Shown: positions 51,111 to 60,672 of the stretch, in pieces
Position numbering within the stretch: the first letter of the stretch is position 1
How the letters are laid out: every line of letters starts with the position of its first letter
Origin: Acetobacteraceae bacterium
GTDB lineage: Bacteria > Pseudomonadota > Alphaproteobacteria > Acetobacterales > Acetobacteraceae
NCBI GenBank assembly: GCA_027451405.1
Contig: DAIDJM010000030.1
Location: 1 to 64,000, forward strand
Direction: 5' to 3'
DNA length: 64,000 nt
Program-made: the position numbers and the translations under genes
Notes under the pieces: generated by a model
What the model was told of the DNA's origin: nothing
Databases searched by the model: none
The model's input: only the letters and a program-made list of their open reading frames with translations

Positions 51111-51139
51111 ATTATTGAACAAAACAGGAACGTGGTCAA
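51111..51139 (-). promoter_or_regulatory. SOS promoter: -35, perfect LexA box, -10
   Basis: On the minus strand: TTGACC (51139-51134), GTTC-N7-GTTC (51131-51117), then AATAAT (51116-51111) as -10 after a 17-nt spacer. The predicted transcription start coincides with the GTG at 51104, so the mRNA would be leaderless. Confidence 0.82.
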
Positions 51140-51248
51140 GGGGCCGCGGGCGAGATGCGGCCTGTCGGTGGCCTCTGGATCGACGCGCTTCGCTCGCGAT
51201 GCGCCAGTTTGATAAGCAGGGATCATCCATCGATGCCGGGGGGCAGTC

Positions 51249-52037
51249 ATGTCGGACGTTGCGATGCCGGACGATGCCCTGCCGCGCGGCGAGGGCAGCG
51301 CCGTCGGCGATGAGCGTTTCTTTCTGGTCGCATCGGCGGTCATGGTTGCCGTCATCATCGCCGGCTTCGCCAAGCTGTATCTGCGCGGGATTTCGACGTT
51401 TGCCGCGCCCTGGCCCGTGCATCTTCACGCTCTCGTCTTCATGGGTTGGGTCGGCTTTTTCATGGTCCAGGTGGGGCTGGCCACGACCGGACGCCTGCGG
51501 CAGCATAGATGGCTGGGGCGGATCGGTGCGCTGCTGGTGCCGGCGCTGGTCGTCATCGGCGCGGCGACGCTGTTTCGCATGATGCGGCATGCGACCGTGC
51601 CGCCGTTTTGGACCTATGCCTATTTCCTGGTGATGAATCTGATGGCGCTGACCGGCTTTGCCGGGCTCGCGCTTGCGGGGATCCGGCTGCGGCGGCGGAC
51701 GCTTTGGCATCGGCGTCTGCTCTTTTGCGGCATGGCGGCCCTGGTGATTACGCCGGTCAATCGTCTGATGCCGGATGCGGTGCTGGCGCAATCCATGAGT
51801 CTCGGCTCGGCGCTGGCGATTTTGCTGTTTCCGGTGGCGGGGATGATCGCCGACCGGCTGCGCGATGGGCGCGTTCATCCTGCCTGGTTTTGGGGGCTTG
51901 GGGTTCTCGTGGCGACGGGGGTCACGACCGAGATTGTCGGGCGCACGCCGTTGGCTGGGGTGGCGGTCACGCGAATTACGGCGGGGAGCCCTGGGGCGGA
52001 GGTCGATCCGTTCGTGCAGCATTTGCCGCCACGGTAG
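51249..52037 (+). CDS. Seven-helix membrane protein, DUF2306-like
   Basis: A 262-aa polytopic protein with about seven helices. Conserved-looking segments: PWPVHLHALVFMGWVGFFMVQVGLATTGR, RQHRWLGRIGALLVPALVVIGAATLFRMM and LWHRRLLFCGMAAL. The paired His-containing helices resemble DUF2306/cytochrome-b-like membrane proteins. No function can be given. Divergent from the LexA-box gene with 144 nt between. Confidence 0.65.
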   Translation: MSDVAMPDDALPRGEGSAVGDERFFLVASAVMVAVIIAGFAKLYLRGISTFAAPWPVHLHALVFMGWVGFFMVQVGLATTGRLRQHRWLGRIGALLVPALVVIGAATLFRMMRHATVPPFWTYAYFLVMNLMALTGFAGLALAGIRLRRRTLWHRRLLFCGMAALVITPVNRLMPDAVLAQSMSLGSALAILLFPVAGMIADRLRDGRVHPAWFWGLGVLVATGVTTEIVGRTPLAGVAVTRITAGSPGAEVDPFVQHLPPR

Positions 52038-52104
52038 TGGCGCTGGACGGCGACTTTGGGGTGCCGGCGGGAGACGTTTTTTGGCCGCAACATGCGCTGG
52101 GCAG

Positions 52105-52123
52105 GTGGGCTGAAGCCCACTTT
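52105..52123 (+). terminator. Short terminator-like hairpin
   Basis: A 7-bp stem GTGGGCT/AGCCCAC with a 2-nt loop, followed by TTT, between the convergent genes ending at 52037 and 52138. Weak. Confidence 0.4.
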
Positions 52124-52137
52124 GCCTCGCTGGCTCG

Positions 52138-53013
52138 CTATCGAGGCGTGGCGGCAGCGATGGCGCCGGCGGTGGTGAGCCAGAGGCGATCCCGGGCCTG
52201 CGCGATATGGGTGAGCGCCCGGCGCAAATGTCTCAGCCGGTAGGGCTGGCCGACGATGTAGGGATGCAGCGCGATGCCCATGACCAGGCCGTTCTCTTCC
52301 GCCTGCGCGCGCATTTCATCGAATTGATCGACGATCATGTCGGCGAATTCGCTGGCGGAGTGCTTGCGCGCGACGATCGCGGGAATGTCGTTGATTTCTT
52401 GCGGATATGGAACGGCGAGCAAGCGTCCGCCGCGGGTGCGCAACCAGATGGGCTGGTCGTCCATGCACCAATCGAGGACGTAGCCGTAGCCGGCCTCCTG
52501 CAGAAGGTCGGGCGTGGCGCGGCTTTCGGAAATCCATGGGCCGAGCCAGCCACGAGGGGCCTTGCCTTCGGCCTCTTCGATGCGGCGCGTCGTGGCGGCG
52601 ATGAGGGCCCGTTCCGCGTCTTCATCGAGCGAGCCCTGGCGTTCGCTGTTGGTCCAGCCGTGAGCGACGATTTCGTCGCCGCGGGCGCGCAGCGCGCGCG
52701 GGATTTCGGGGGCGTGCTCGTAGAGGCTCGCGTTGACGAGTGCAGAGCAAGGGAACGCCAGCGTGTCGAACAAGTCCAGCAGCCGCCAGACGCCCACCCG
52801 GTTGCCGTATTCGCGCCAGGCGAAATTCAGAATGTCGGGTTGCGGCCCGCCGGGGGCGAGTTCAGCGCCGAGTCCTTCACCGAACGCGAAATGTTCCAGG
52901 TTGAGGGCCAGATACACCGCGAGGCGCTGCCCACCGGGCCAGGTATAGGGGGTTCGCCCACGCATGGGCTGGTAGTCGAATCGGTTATGGTGCGGGAGCG
53001 GGCCGAAAGGCAT
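52138..53013 (-). CDS. Polysaccharide deacetylase / allantoinase PuuE-like
   Basis: A 291-aa NodB-fold protein. It has FAWREYGNRVGVWRLLDLFD, the substrate-side HGWTNSERQGSL (His after the 100s), GWLGPWISESRATPDLLQEAGYGYVLDW and a C-terminal ALHPYIVGQPYR. The usual TxDDG motif is altered in this branch, which includes metal-independent PuuE allantoinases. Substrate therefore uncertain: uric-acid catabolism or polysaccharide. ATG 53013. Confidence 0.78.
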   Translation of the reverse strand: MPFGPLPHHNRFDYQPMRGRTPYTWPGGQRLAVYLALNLEHFAFGEGLGAELAPGGPQPDILNFAWREYGNRVGVWRLLDLFDTLAFPCSALVNASLYEHAPEIPRALRARGDEIVAHGWTNSERQGSLDEDAERALIAATTRRIEEAEGKAPRGWLGPWISESRATPDLLQEAGYGYVLDWCMDDQPIWLRTRGGRLLAVPYPQEINDIPAIVARKHSASEFADMIVDQFDEMRAQAEENGLVMGIALHPYIVGQPYRLRHLRRALTHIAQARDRLWLTTAGAIAAATPR

Positions 53014-53080
53014 GGGCAGGGGGACTCCGGGAGTGGGTGCGGCGTGGTTGCGCGCCGGCCGGGGAGGATTTACGGAGCCG

Positions 53081-53146
53081 GGGTCTGGGGCCTTTCGGCC
53101 CCAGTGGGGTGCAGGGGCAAAGCCCCTGCCCGCCGGAGGCGCGCTG
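53081..53146 (-). repeat. Family B repeat (3' of the ABC exporter)
   Basis: Read on the minus strand it begins 4-5 nt after the exporter stop: GCGCGCCTCCGGCGGGCAGG, stem with TTTG loop, then GGGGCC-GAAA-GGCCCC and CAGACCCC. Complete double stem-loop. Confidence 0.85.
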
Positions 53147-53149
53147 ATT

Positions 53150-54904
53150 TCAGTCCGCCGCTTCTCCGAGATCGAACTGCAACGCCGCCAGCCGCGCGTA
53201 CAACCCGGCTTCACGCCGCAACCGATCATGGGTGCCTTCCGCGGTGATCGAGCCGTTTTCCATGACGACGATGCGGTCGGCGCGGCGGATGGTGGCGAGG
53301 CGGTGGGCGACGACGAGCGTGGTGCGGTCGTGGGCGAGGACAGTGAGCGCGTGCTGGACGGCTTGTTCGGACTCCGCATCTAGCGCGCTGGTGGCTTCGT
53401 CGAGCAAGAGGATCGGGGCCCGGCGCAGGATGGCGCGGGCGATGGCGACGCGCTGGCGCTGGCCGCCGGAGAGGCGGACGCCTTTTTCGCCCAGGAACGT
53501 GTCGAGACCTTCGGGGAGGTCGTAGAGGAAGTTGGCGGCGGCGGCATCGATCGCGTGGTGGAGGTCGGCGTCGGTGGCGTCCGGACGGCCGTAGCGGATG
53601 TTGTCCGCGGCGGTGGCGCCGAAGATGAACGGGTCTTGGGCGACGACGGCGATGCGGCGGCGGATGTCGGCGGGGTCGGCGTCGCGCAGATCGGTGCCGT
53701 CGATGCGGATGGTGCCGGATTGCGGGTCGAAGAAGCGCAGCAGGAGCTGGAAGACGGTGGTTTTGCCGGCGCCGGAGGGGCCGACGAGGGCGACGGTTTC
53801 GCCGGGTTCGATGCGGAGCGAGAAATCGTTCAGCGCTTTGGTGTCGGGGCGGCTCGGATAGCGGAAGGTTACGCGGTCGAACTCGATGGCGCCCTGCGGT
53901 GGGGTTGGGAGCGGGGCCGGGTTTGGCGGGGCGGCGATGGCGGGGATTTCGTGTTTGAGTTCGAGCAGGCGGTCGGCGGCGCCGGCGGCGCGCTGCACTT
54001 CGCCCCAGAGTTCGCTGAGGGTCGCGCCGGATGTGGCCAACAGGATCGCGTAGAAGACGAAGCTCGAGAGCTGGCCGCCGGTCATGCGGCCGGCAATGAC
54101 GTCGCGGCCGCCGACCCAGAGGCTGAAGGTGATGGCGCCGAAGCCGAGCAGGATGACGCAGAGGATGAGGGCGGCGCGGGTGCGGGCGCGGCGGAGCGCG
54201 GTCTGCACCGATTGTTCGCTGCGGGCGGCGAAGCGGTCGCGGTCGATCGGTTCGTGGGTGAAGGCCTGGACGGTGGCGAGCGCGCCGATGGTTTCTTCCG
54301 CATAAGCACCAAGATCGCCGACGCGGTCCTGCGCGGCGCGGGAGAGGCGGCGTTCGCGGCGGCCGAAGATCAGCAGCGGGACGAGCACGGCGGGGACGAC
54401 GAGGACGACGATGCCGGCGAGTTTGGGGCTGGTGGCGATCAGCAATGCCAACGCGCCGATCAGCATGATGATGTTGCGGACCCACATCGAGATGGCGCTG
54501 CCGACGAGGGCTTGCAGGACGCTGACATCGGCGGTGAGGCGTGAGAGGACGTCGCCGCTGCGGGCGGTTTCGAAATAGGCGGGAGCGAGGCCGATGACGT
54601 GGCCGAACAGGTCGCGGCGGAGGTCGGCGCCGATGCGTTCGCCGAGCCAGGAGACGAGGTAGAAGCGGGCGGCGGTGGCGCAGCCGAGAGACGCGACGAT
54701 GGCGAACATGGCGATGGCAGTGCGGTTGAGCGCGGCGGGGTCGTGGCCGGCGAAACCGGTGTCGATCAGGTGTTTGAGGCCCTGGCCGATGCCGAGGACG
54801 AGGGCGGCGGCGGCGAGGAGCGCTGTGGCGGCGCCGGCGGCGCGGGCGGTGTAGGGGCGGAGATAGGGGAGGAGGAGGCGGAGGGGGGCGGTTGGGCGAG
54901 GCAT
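53150..54904 (-). CDS. MsbA-like ABC exporter (ABCB family)
   Basis: A 584-aa half-transporter: six transmembrane helices (residues about 15-310) fused to an ATPase. Walker A GPSGAGKTT (about 375), Q-loop VAQDPFIFG, signature LSGGQRQRVAIARA, Walker B ILLLDEATSALD, H-loop VAHRLAT. Homodimeric export of a lipid or other hydrophobic substrate is expected. The start ATG 54904 excludes an N-terminal extension that would be encoded by a family A repeat. Confidence 0.9.
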   Translation of the reverse strand: MPRPTAPLRLLLPYLRPYTARAAGAATALLAAAALVLGIGQGLKHLIDTGFAGHDPAALNRTAIAMFAIVASLGCATAARFYLVSWLGERIGADLRRDLFGHVIGLAPAYFETARSGDVLSRLTADVSVLQALVGSAISMWVRNIIMLIGALALLIATSPKLAGIVVLVVPAVLVPLLIFGRRERRLSRAAQDRVGDLGAYAEETIGALATVQAFTHEPIDRDRFAARSEQSVQTALRRARTRAALILCVILLGFGAITFSLWVGGRDVIAGRMTGGQLSSFVFYAILLATSGATLSELWGEVQRAAGAADRLLELKHEIPAIAAPPNPAPLPTPPQGAIEFDRVTFRYPSRPDTKALNDFSLRIEPGETVALVGPSGAGKTTVFQLLLRFFDPQSGTIRIDGTDLRDADPADIRRRIAVVAQDPFIFGATAADNIRYGRPDATDADLHHAIDAAAANFLYDLPEGLDTFLGEKGVRLSGGQRQRVAIARAILRRAPILLLDEATSALDAESEQAVQHALTVLAHDRTTLVVAHRLATIRRADRIVVMENGSITAEGTHDRLRREAGLYARLAALQFDLGEAAD

Positions 54905-54919
54905 GGGGGGAAGGTAGGT

Positions 54920-55037
54920 GTTCTTTTTCTGAAGAAAAAGAACCAAAAAGACTCTGCGTGTTTTGGGCCTGAGACCTGGCTGCGGCACGGGCTCAAAACA
55001 CGCGAAAGTTTTTTGGTTCTTTCTTTCAAAAAAGAAC
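54920..55037. repeat. Family A nested palindrome
   Basis: Left arm begins at 54920 and right arm ends at 55037. A perfect 10-bp central stem, GCGTGTTTTG (54956-54965) with CAAAACACGC (54994-55003), extends the palindrome, so nearly the whole element can form one long cruciform. Lies between two minus-strand genes. Confidence 0.87.
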
Positions 55038-55047
55038 GGAGACTTTT

Positions 55048-56769
55048 TTAGTGCGCCTGTGTGATGAACGTCCCCCAGTTGGCATACGTGCCGCGCGGGA
55101 ACTTCGTGGCGTTCGGGATGAACTCGTTGGCCGTCCAGTAATGTTTGGTTTTGGCGTCCTGCGTGGCGCCGCCGTAATCGCCCCAGCGGCCGATGCCCGT
55201 ACTGCCGTAGCCTGTGAAGCCGTCGTCCGCGGTATTGCCCTTGCCTTTGATGATGATGGCTCCGGTCGGCGCGTTCCCGGTGAATTCGACGAACGCGGTG
55301 CTCGGGTAGGCGCCGGGCACGCCGGTCGTGTTGTGGCAGATCGACATGCCGATCAGGCCGGTGCCGGTCTTGTCGAGCGCCAGGTCGGGATAGCTGATGC
55401 TGTAGCCGTTGCCCGGGACGACATAGCCTTGGGCGGCGATGCTGGCCGAGACCATTCCGGTGCTGGAAACGGTCGGTTTGACGGCGAAATAGGCGATCAC
55501 GTCGCGCGCCAGCCCGTTGCCATCGGTGGTGCCGGTGGCAAGCGCGCCGTAGAGCGTGCCGGCCGCGTATTTGACGCCGCCGCCGAACGCGTTGTAGCCG
55601 CCGGCGAGCTTCGGCGACTGGGTGGCGCCGATCGACTTGCCGTAGGGGCCGACATGGTTGGGTTCGGTCGATGGGACCGTGCCGCCATAGGCTTCGGCCG
55701 CAACGTCAACGCCGTACGCGCGCAGGGAGGTCGGGCTGGTGGGCAGCAGGTTCGTGTTGCTGATGGCCCAGACGCGAACATTGGTGCTGCCGTCGTCGAT
55801 GTTGCGGGCGGTCATGGCGAGCTCGGTGCCGCCGGCGGCGCCGAGGAAGGCTTGGCCGGGCGCTGGGATCGCCGGCTGCACGACGAAATCGGGCATGCCG
55901 AAGAACACGTAATTGATGCTGCTGCCCGATTCCATGAGCAGCTTCGGCAGGCAGTAGAACGCCGTCTCGACGAAGTTGCCGGTGGCATTCGAGAACAGAT
56001 CGGCCGCGATATAGAAGCCGTTCTTGTCGAAGCCGACCTGCGGATAGTCGGGCAGGCAGAGCGCGGTGCCGCAGGCCGAGATCTGGCTGGTAGCGCCGCT
56101 GATTGTATAGAGGTAGTAGGCGCCGGCGGGATTGCTGGTCTGACTCACCGCGACATAGAAGCCGGTGAAGCTGGAGCTGAAGGCGAGTTCCTCGACGAAC
56201 CAGCGTTGCGTGGTGGGGTCGTAGATCACATGGGGGTCGCTGAGCGTGTAGCCGGCGTTGTTGTTGAAGAAGGTGGTGTTCGCGACGGGGCCCGCGAGCA
56301 CGCTGCCGTTCGCGCTGAAGATTTCGAGGGAGTTGTTGATGATTTCGAAAACCTGGTTGGCATAGACGGCGAGCCCCTGGTCCGGCGGCTCGAGTTCGCC
56401 GCCGGTGGCCGCCAGGTTCGCGCCTTCATACAGGCCGGTGAATCCGGTGACGCTGGTGGGCGGGTTGCTGATCGCTTCCACCACGTTCGCGTTCGGGGTG
56501 ATGGCGCGGGGCAGCTGGCTCGGGATGCGCAGGATCGAACCGTCCGGATAACGGTGGCGGGGCATTTCGATCGGATGCGCGACGGCGGCGCGCAGGGCGG
56601 CGAAATTGGCTGGGCTCGTGGCGAGCGCTTTCAGCGAGGGGACGTAGCGCGCCGTGGCCGCGACGGGTACCGACACGGGCGTTGCCGTGAGGGACGCGGC
56701 CTGGGCGCCGGCGGGCAGCACGACAGCGGCGAATACGGACGTCTGTAGAAACGAGCGAATGGAAAACAT
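55048..56769 (-). CDS. Large secreted protein of unknown function
   Basis: A 573-aa protein with a signal peptide (about 1-25, LPAGAQA), starting at ATG 56769 behind GGAGG. The body contains propeller-like segments: DPHVIYDPTTQRWFVEELAF, YPQVGFDKNGFYIAADLF, and a C-terminal RWGDYGGATQDAKTKHYWTANEFIP. I recall similar sequences as unnamed exported proteins. Four Cys in the middle could pair. Likely periplasmic or extracellular; no catalytic motif identified. Confidence 0.7.
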   Translation of the reverse strand: MFSIRSFLQTSVFAAVVLPAGAQAASLTATPVSVPVAATARYVPSLKALATSPANFAALRAAVAHPIEMPRHRYPDGSILRIPSQLPRAITPNANVVEAISNPPTSVTGFTGLYEGANLAATGGELEPPDQGLAVYANQVFEIINNSLEIFSANGSVLAGPVANTTFFNNNAGYTLSDPHVIYDPTTQRWFVEELAFSSSFTGFYVAVSQTSNPAGAYYLYTISGATSQISACGTALCLPDYPQVGFDKNGFYIAADLFSNATGNFVETAFYCLPKLLMESGSSINYVFFGMPDFVVQPAIPAPGQAFLGAAGGTELAMTARNIDDGSTNVRVWAISNTNLLPTSPTSLRAYGVDVAAEAYGGTVPSTEPNHVGPYGKSIGATQSPKLAGGYNAFGGGVKYAAGTLYGALATGTTDGNGLARDVIAYFAVKPTVSSTGMVSASIAAQGYVVPGNGYSISYPDLALDKTGTGLIGMSICHNTTGVPGAYPSTAFVEFTGNAPTGAIIIKGKGNTADDGFTGYGSTGIGRWGDYGGATQDAKTKHYWTANEFIPNATKFPRGTYANWGTFITQAH

Positions 56770-56929
56770 GCTCAACCTCCGCGGGCCAGATCGCTGCAAC
56801 CGGAGGTCGTTTGGCGTATGCGGAACGGACCGGAAGTTGCAGGACTGAACCTATGTTCTGGTTCGCCGCTTTATGCACGGCGGCGGAGCCTATCTCCACC
56901 GCTACGGGCCTGCAATCTTGCCGGTCGCG

Positions 56930-57916
56930 TCAGTCGGCGTATCCGTCGGGGTGGGAGTCGCGCCAATCGAGCGCGTGGCGGACGATGGTGTGCAGATCAG
57001 GGTATTGCGGCGACCAGCCGGTTTCGCGCCGGAGTTTTTCCGAGGACGCAACCAGGCGGGCCGGGTCGCCGGGGCGGCGGGGGGCGATGCGGACCGGGAC
57101 GCGGCGGCCGCTGACGGCTTCGACCGCGCGGATGACTTCCATGACGGAATGACCCTGGCCGTTGCCGAGATTGTAGGTGACGGAACGGGTTTCCAGCGCA
57201 TCCAAGGCGAGCAGGTGGGCGGTCGCGAGATCGGCGACATGGATGTAGTCGCGGATGCAGGTGCCGTCGGGCGTCGGATAATCGTTGCCGAACACCGCGA
57301 TTTCGGGACGGCGCCCGAGCGCCGCGTCGATCACGAGCGGGATCAGGTGGGTTTCGGGACGGTGGTCCTCCCCGGCGCGGCCGGCGGGGTCGGCACCGGC
57401 GGCATTGAAATAGCGCAGGCACGCGGAGCGCAGACCCGACACCTGGTCGGCCCAGGCGAGCGCGCGCTCGATCATGTATTTGCTCTCGCCATAGGGCGAG
57501 CCGGGCTCGATGCGTTCGGCCTCGTCGATCGGGATGCGCTCGGGATTGCCGAACAGATTGGCGGTCGAGGAGAGCACGAATTTGCGGACGCCATGGCGCA
57601 GGCAGGCCTCGATCAGGCGAAACGCGTAGCCGGCATTCTCGGTAAAATAGCGGAACGGCAACTTCATGCTCTCGCCCACCAGCGAGAGCGCGGCGAAATG
57701 AAAGACCGCGTCCCACGGCCCGCCGGCGAGCGCCGCGTCGAGCGCGGCCGCATCGGCGATGTCGGCCTCGATGAAACGCGCGGCGGCAGGAACCGCGGCA
57801 CGGTGACCCTGGCGGAGATTGTCGATCACGGTGACCTGGTCGCCGCGATCGAGCAGGGCGAGAACGAGGTGGCTGCCGACATAGCCGGCGCCGCCGGTCA
57901 CCAAATAGCGTTTCAT
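56930..57916 (-). CDS. galE: UDP-glucose 4-epimerase
   Basis: A 328-aa extended short-chain dehydrogenase. NAD motif [10 protein letters not shown] at 7-16; catalytic SSTANLFG (Ser) and Y-x3-K in [11 protein letters not shown]; substrate loop [16 protein letters not shown]-terminal [13 protein letters not shown]. It supplies UDP-galactose for envelope polysaccharide, fitting the export lipoprotein gene upstream on the same strand. Confidence 0.92.
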   Translation of the reverse strand: MKRYLVTGGAGYVGSHLVLALLDRGDQVTVIDNLRQGHRAAVPAAARFIEADIADAAALDAALAGGPWDAVFHFAALSLVGESMKLPFRYFTENAGYAFRLIEACLRHGVRKFVLSSTANLFGNPERIPIDEAERIEPGSPYGESKYMIERALAWADQVSGLRSACLRYFNAAGADPAGRAGEDHRPETHLIPLVIDAALGRRPEIAVFGNDYPTPDGTCIRDYIHVADLATAHLLALDALETRSVTYNLGNGQGHSVMEVIRAVEAVSGRRVPVRIAPRRPGDPARLVASSEKLRRETGWSPQYPDLHTIVRHALDWRDSHPDGYAD

Positions 57917-57918
57917 GC

Positions 57919-57990
57919 TTGCCTCCGGCGGCGAGGGCCGCGCCCTGGACCCGTCGGGGCCGCAGGGCCCCGGAGCCCTCTACTTCGGTC
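57919..57990. repeat. Diverged family B element
   Basis: GCCTCCGGCGGCGAGGG, a GGCCGCGCCC stem and GGGGCCGCAGGGCCCC second stem. It differs from the consensus at many positions and sits 5' of galE, unlike the other copies. Confidence 0.55.
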
Positions 57991-58068
57991 CGACAGAAAG
58001 GTCAGGCCGGATGCGAGTTCTTTCCGCTTACAAAAGAAAATGGGCCGGTGAGGTGACGGAGGCACGGC

Positions 58069-58800
58069 TCATGGCCGCGACGTATTATTCACCACCGGAT
58101 TGAGATTATAGGAGAACCCCCACGTCACCGGAACGAATTGCTGGATGTGCTGGTTCACCCATACGTAAATCCGCGCGATCCCGGTTTTCGGCACATAGAC
58201 GATGTCGAACGGCGCCAGGCGCAGATCGGCCGCCGGATCGCGGCCTGAGACGGCGTCGCTGTAGCGCGTGCGGATGACGACCGGGCGGTCGTCGTCGCCG
58301 TGGCGGATCACCAGAACCGCGTCCGGATCGCCGGTCGGGCGCAGCCCGCCGGCCCGCGCGATCGCCTGGACCAGCGTGAGCGGCGGACCGGCGGTCAGCA
58401 ACTCCCCGGGGCTCGGCACCTCGCCCGCCACGTAGAGACGGGTCGGCGAAGGCTGTTTCACCTCGACCGTCAGGCGCGGGTCCTTCAGCTCGCGGGCATA
58501 AATCACGCGCAGGCGGGCACCGAGCTGCTCCGGCGTGCGTCCGGCGGCCGGAATCGCCTCGGCGAGCTGCGTCGTGATGCGGCCGTCGGGCCGGACCGTG
58601 ACGTCCTCGTCCAGCTCGGGCGTGAGGAAAAGCCGGATCCCGAGCAGGTCCCCCACCTGTATGCGATAGGGCGGCGGGGGCGCCGGCGCGGCCAGCGGCG
58701 GCGGCGGATCGGGCGCGCCGGCCGACATGCATCCGCCGGCCAGCGCCGCCGCGAGAAGGGCGAGTCGGGCAGCGCGTTGCACAACCCATGGTCCGATCAA
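58069..58800 (-). CDS. Wza/GumB-like polysaccharide export lipoprotein
   Basis: A 243-aa (TTG 58800) or 237-aa (GTG 58782) outer-membrane lipoprotein with lipobox LAGGC. A Poly_export domain (YRIQVGDLLGIRLFLTPELDEDVTVRPDGRI) and one SLBB domain (LYVAGEVPSPGELLTAGPPLTLVQAIARAGG) follow. It would form the outer-membrane channel for capsule or exopolysaccharide. Shorter than E. coli Wza, like GumB. The rest of a polysaccharide cluster is not in the window. Confidence 0.88.
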   Translation of the reverse strand: MIGPWVVQRAARLALLAAALAGGCMSAGAPDPPPPLAAPAPPPPYRIQVGDLLGIRLFLTPELDEDVTVRPDGRITTQLAEAIPAAGRTPEQLGARLRVIYARELKDPRLTVEVKQPSPTRLYVAGEVPSPGELLTAGPPLTLVQAIARAGGLRPTGDPDAVLVIRHGDDDRPVVIRTRYSDAVSGRDPAADLRLAPFDIVYVPKTGIARIYVWVNQHIQQFVPVTWGFSYNLNPVVNNTSRP

Positions 58801-58965
58801 GCCGCCCGGCTTTCAACCGAAAAAACCCGGAGCGGCCGGCCCCCCTCCCCGCCCGGCTGGCGAAACGCTCGCCGGAAGGCTAGAGCCCGGAACGACGCGC
58901 TTCCGCGCGCGTTGCCCGCGACCCCTCTGCCGGACCTGCCCCGACCATGCAGCACCCCTGACGGG

Positions 58966-59541
58966 ATGGAGTTTTCGCCCACCCATCTGCTGGCGCTCGC
59001 CGGCAAATCCTGGCTGCTGCAGGGCCTCGCCATCATCCTCGGCACCTTCGTGCTCGAGGACGCGGCGACCGTGATCACCGCGCTGAGCGTGCAGGCCGGC
59101 AAGGTCGCGCTGCCGGTCGGGCTGGTCTCGCTCTATCTCGGCATCGTTCTGGGCGATCTCGGGCTTTACGGACTCGGGCGGCTGGCGGACCGGTTCGCCT
59201 GGGCGCGGCGGCTGATCCCCGAGGCGCGGCGCCATATGAGCCGGAGCTGGCTCGAGCGGCACGTGTTCAAGGTGGTGTTCATCAGCCGCTTCATCCCCGG
59301 CGCCCGGCTGCCGACTTACACCGCCTGCGGCTTCCTGCGGGCGAGCTTCCGCGCCTTCGTGGGGGCGGCGATCGTCGCCACGCTGATCTGGACGAGCTGC
59401 CTGTTCGGGGTTTCCCTGCGGGTCGGCAAGTTTCTCATGGACCATCTCGGCGCCTGGCGCTGGGCGGGCGCGGTCGGTTTCGCGCTATTCATTGTGGTGG
59501 CAGGCCGGATCGCGGCCAAAATGCAGGAGACGACCCCCTGA
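58966..59541 (+). CDS. DedA-family membrane protein
   Basis: A 191-aa SNARE-associated/DedA protein. Two re-entrant blocks are visible: VLEDAATVITALSVQ near the start and FISRFIPGARLPTYTACGFL in the centre, with conserved acidic and Arg residues. DedA proteins include undecaprenyl-phosphate flippases, which fits the uppP gene nearby. It is shorter than typical DedA. ATG 58966. Confidence 0.82.
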   Translation: MEFSPTHLLALAGKSWLLQGLAIILGTFVLEDAATVITALSVQAGKVALPVGLVSLYLGIVLGDLGLYGLGRLADRFAWARRLIPEARRHMSRSWLERHVFKVVFISRFIPGARLPTYTACGFLRASFRAFVGAAIVATLIWTSCLFGVSLRVGKFLMDHLGAWRWAGAVGFALFIVVAGRIAAKMQETTP

Positions 59542-59549
59542 GCGAGTTC

Positions 59550-60647
59550 GTGGCACAGTCGATCGGCGACGCGGTCGCCTTCGAGGGGCCGGCGCCGCGC
59601 CCCGAACGGGCGGTCTCGCCGTTCGAGTTCCTGCCCGGCTGGCTTTGTTACGGCCCGGTGATCGCGCAATGGATCGCGCTCGGTCTGCGCCACGGCGATA
59701 TGAGCCTGCCGACCGCGGCCAATCCGGCGATCCCCACGGGCGGCCTGTGCGGCGAGCGCAAGACCGCCTCGCTCGACCTCGTCAGCGGCGCCGCGCGCGA
59801 CTGGGTCGCGCCCTATACCACCCTCTCGACCGGGAACGACGATCTCGCCCGCGCCGAACGGGCGCTCGCCGAGGCGGGGCTCGCGCTGCCCGTCGTGCTG
59901 AAGCCGGATATCGGCTGCAACGGCACCGGCGTCCGGCTGATCCGCGACCGTGCGTCCCTGGAAGCCGCGCTCGCCGCGTTCCCCCGCTCCGTGTCGCTCG
60001 TCATGCAGCGTTTCGTGCCCTATCCGGGCGAAGCTGGTTTGTTCTACATCCGCCACCCGCACGAAACGCGCGGCCGCATCACCTCGGTGACGCTGAAATA
60101 CCCGCCCTCGGTGGTGGGCGACGGGCAATCGACGCTGCGGCAACTGATCGAGGCCGATCCGCGGCACGGCAAGCTGCGCCACCTCTACGCGGCGCGGCTC
60201 GGCGGCCGGCTCGAGACCGTGCCGCCCGCCGGTCATCGCGAAACGCTGGTGTTCGCCGGCAATCACTGCAAAGGCTCGATCTTCCGCAACGGCGCGGACA
60301 TCGCGACCGAGGCGCTCACCGACCGCCTCGATGCGATCGCGCAATCGATGCCCGATTTCCATTTCGGGCGTTTCGACCTGCGCTACGCGACGCTCGGCGC
60401 GCTCCGGCGCGGCGAGGATTTCCGCATCATCGAGATCAACGGAGTCGGCGCCGAAGCGACCCATATCTGGGATCCGGCGACCTCGCTCTGGGAAATCTGG
60501 CGCGCCCAGCTCAAACATTACGGCGCGAGCTGGAAGATCGGCGCCGCGATGCGCACCCGGGGCGCACGCCCGAGCGGTCTCGTGCCGATGGCCCGCGACT
60601 GGCTGCTGCAGCGCCGGCTCATGAAATCCTATCCGCTCAACGATTGA
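59550..60647 (+). CDS. ATP-grasp-like ligase, unknown substrate
   Basis: A 365-aa protein. ATP-grasp hallmarks: VVLKPDIGCNGTGVRLI (nucleotide-binding Lys and Gly loop, about 115), FVPYPGEAGLFYIRHP, and the metal-binding ending FRIIEINGVGAEATHIWDP. Resembles carboxylate-amine ligases such as D-ala-D-ala-like enzymes of unnamed families. GTG 59550, 8 nt after the DedA stop. An envelope-related role is suggested by its neighbours only. Confidence 0.75.
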   Translation: MAQSIGDAVAFEGPAPRPERAVSPFEFLPGWLCYGPVIAQWIALGLRHGDMSLPTAANPAIPTGGLCGERKTASLDLVSGAARDWVAPYTTLSTGNDDLARAERALAEAGLALPVVLKPDIGCNGTGVRLIRDRASLEAALAAFPRSVSLVMQRFVPYPGEAGLFYIRHPHETRGRITSVTLKYPPSVVGDGQSTLRQLIEADPRHGKLRHLYAARLGGRLETVPPAGHRETLVFAGNHCKGSIFRNGADIATEALTDRLDAIAQSMPDFHFGRFDLRYATLGALRRGEDFRIIEINGVGAEATHIWDPATSLWEIWRAQLKHYGASWKIGAAMRTRGARPSGLVPMARDWLLQRRLMKSYPLND

Positions 60648-60672
60648 CCGCGCACAGCCAAACGGGGGTCTG

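Noticed and set aside
51105-52022. Upstream extension of the second LexA-box gene
   Set aside because: The open frame crosses the promoter and the opposite-strand membrane protein gene. Copy 1 has no equivalent.
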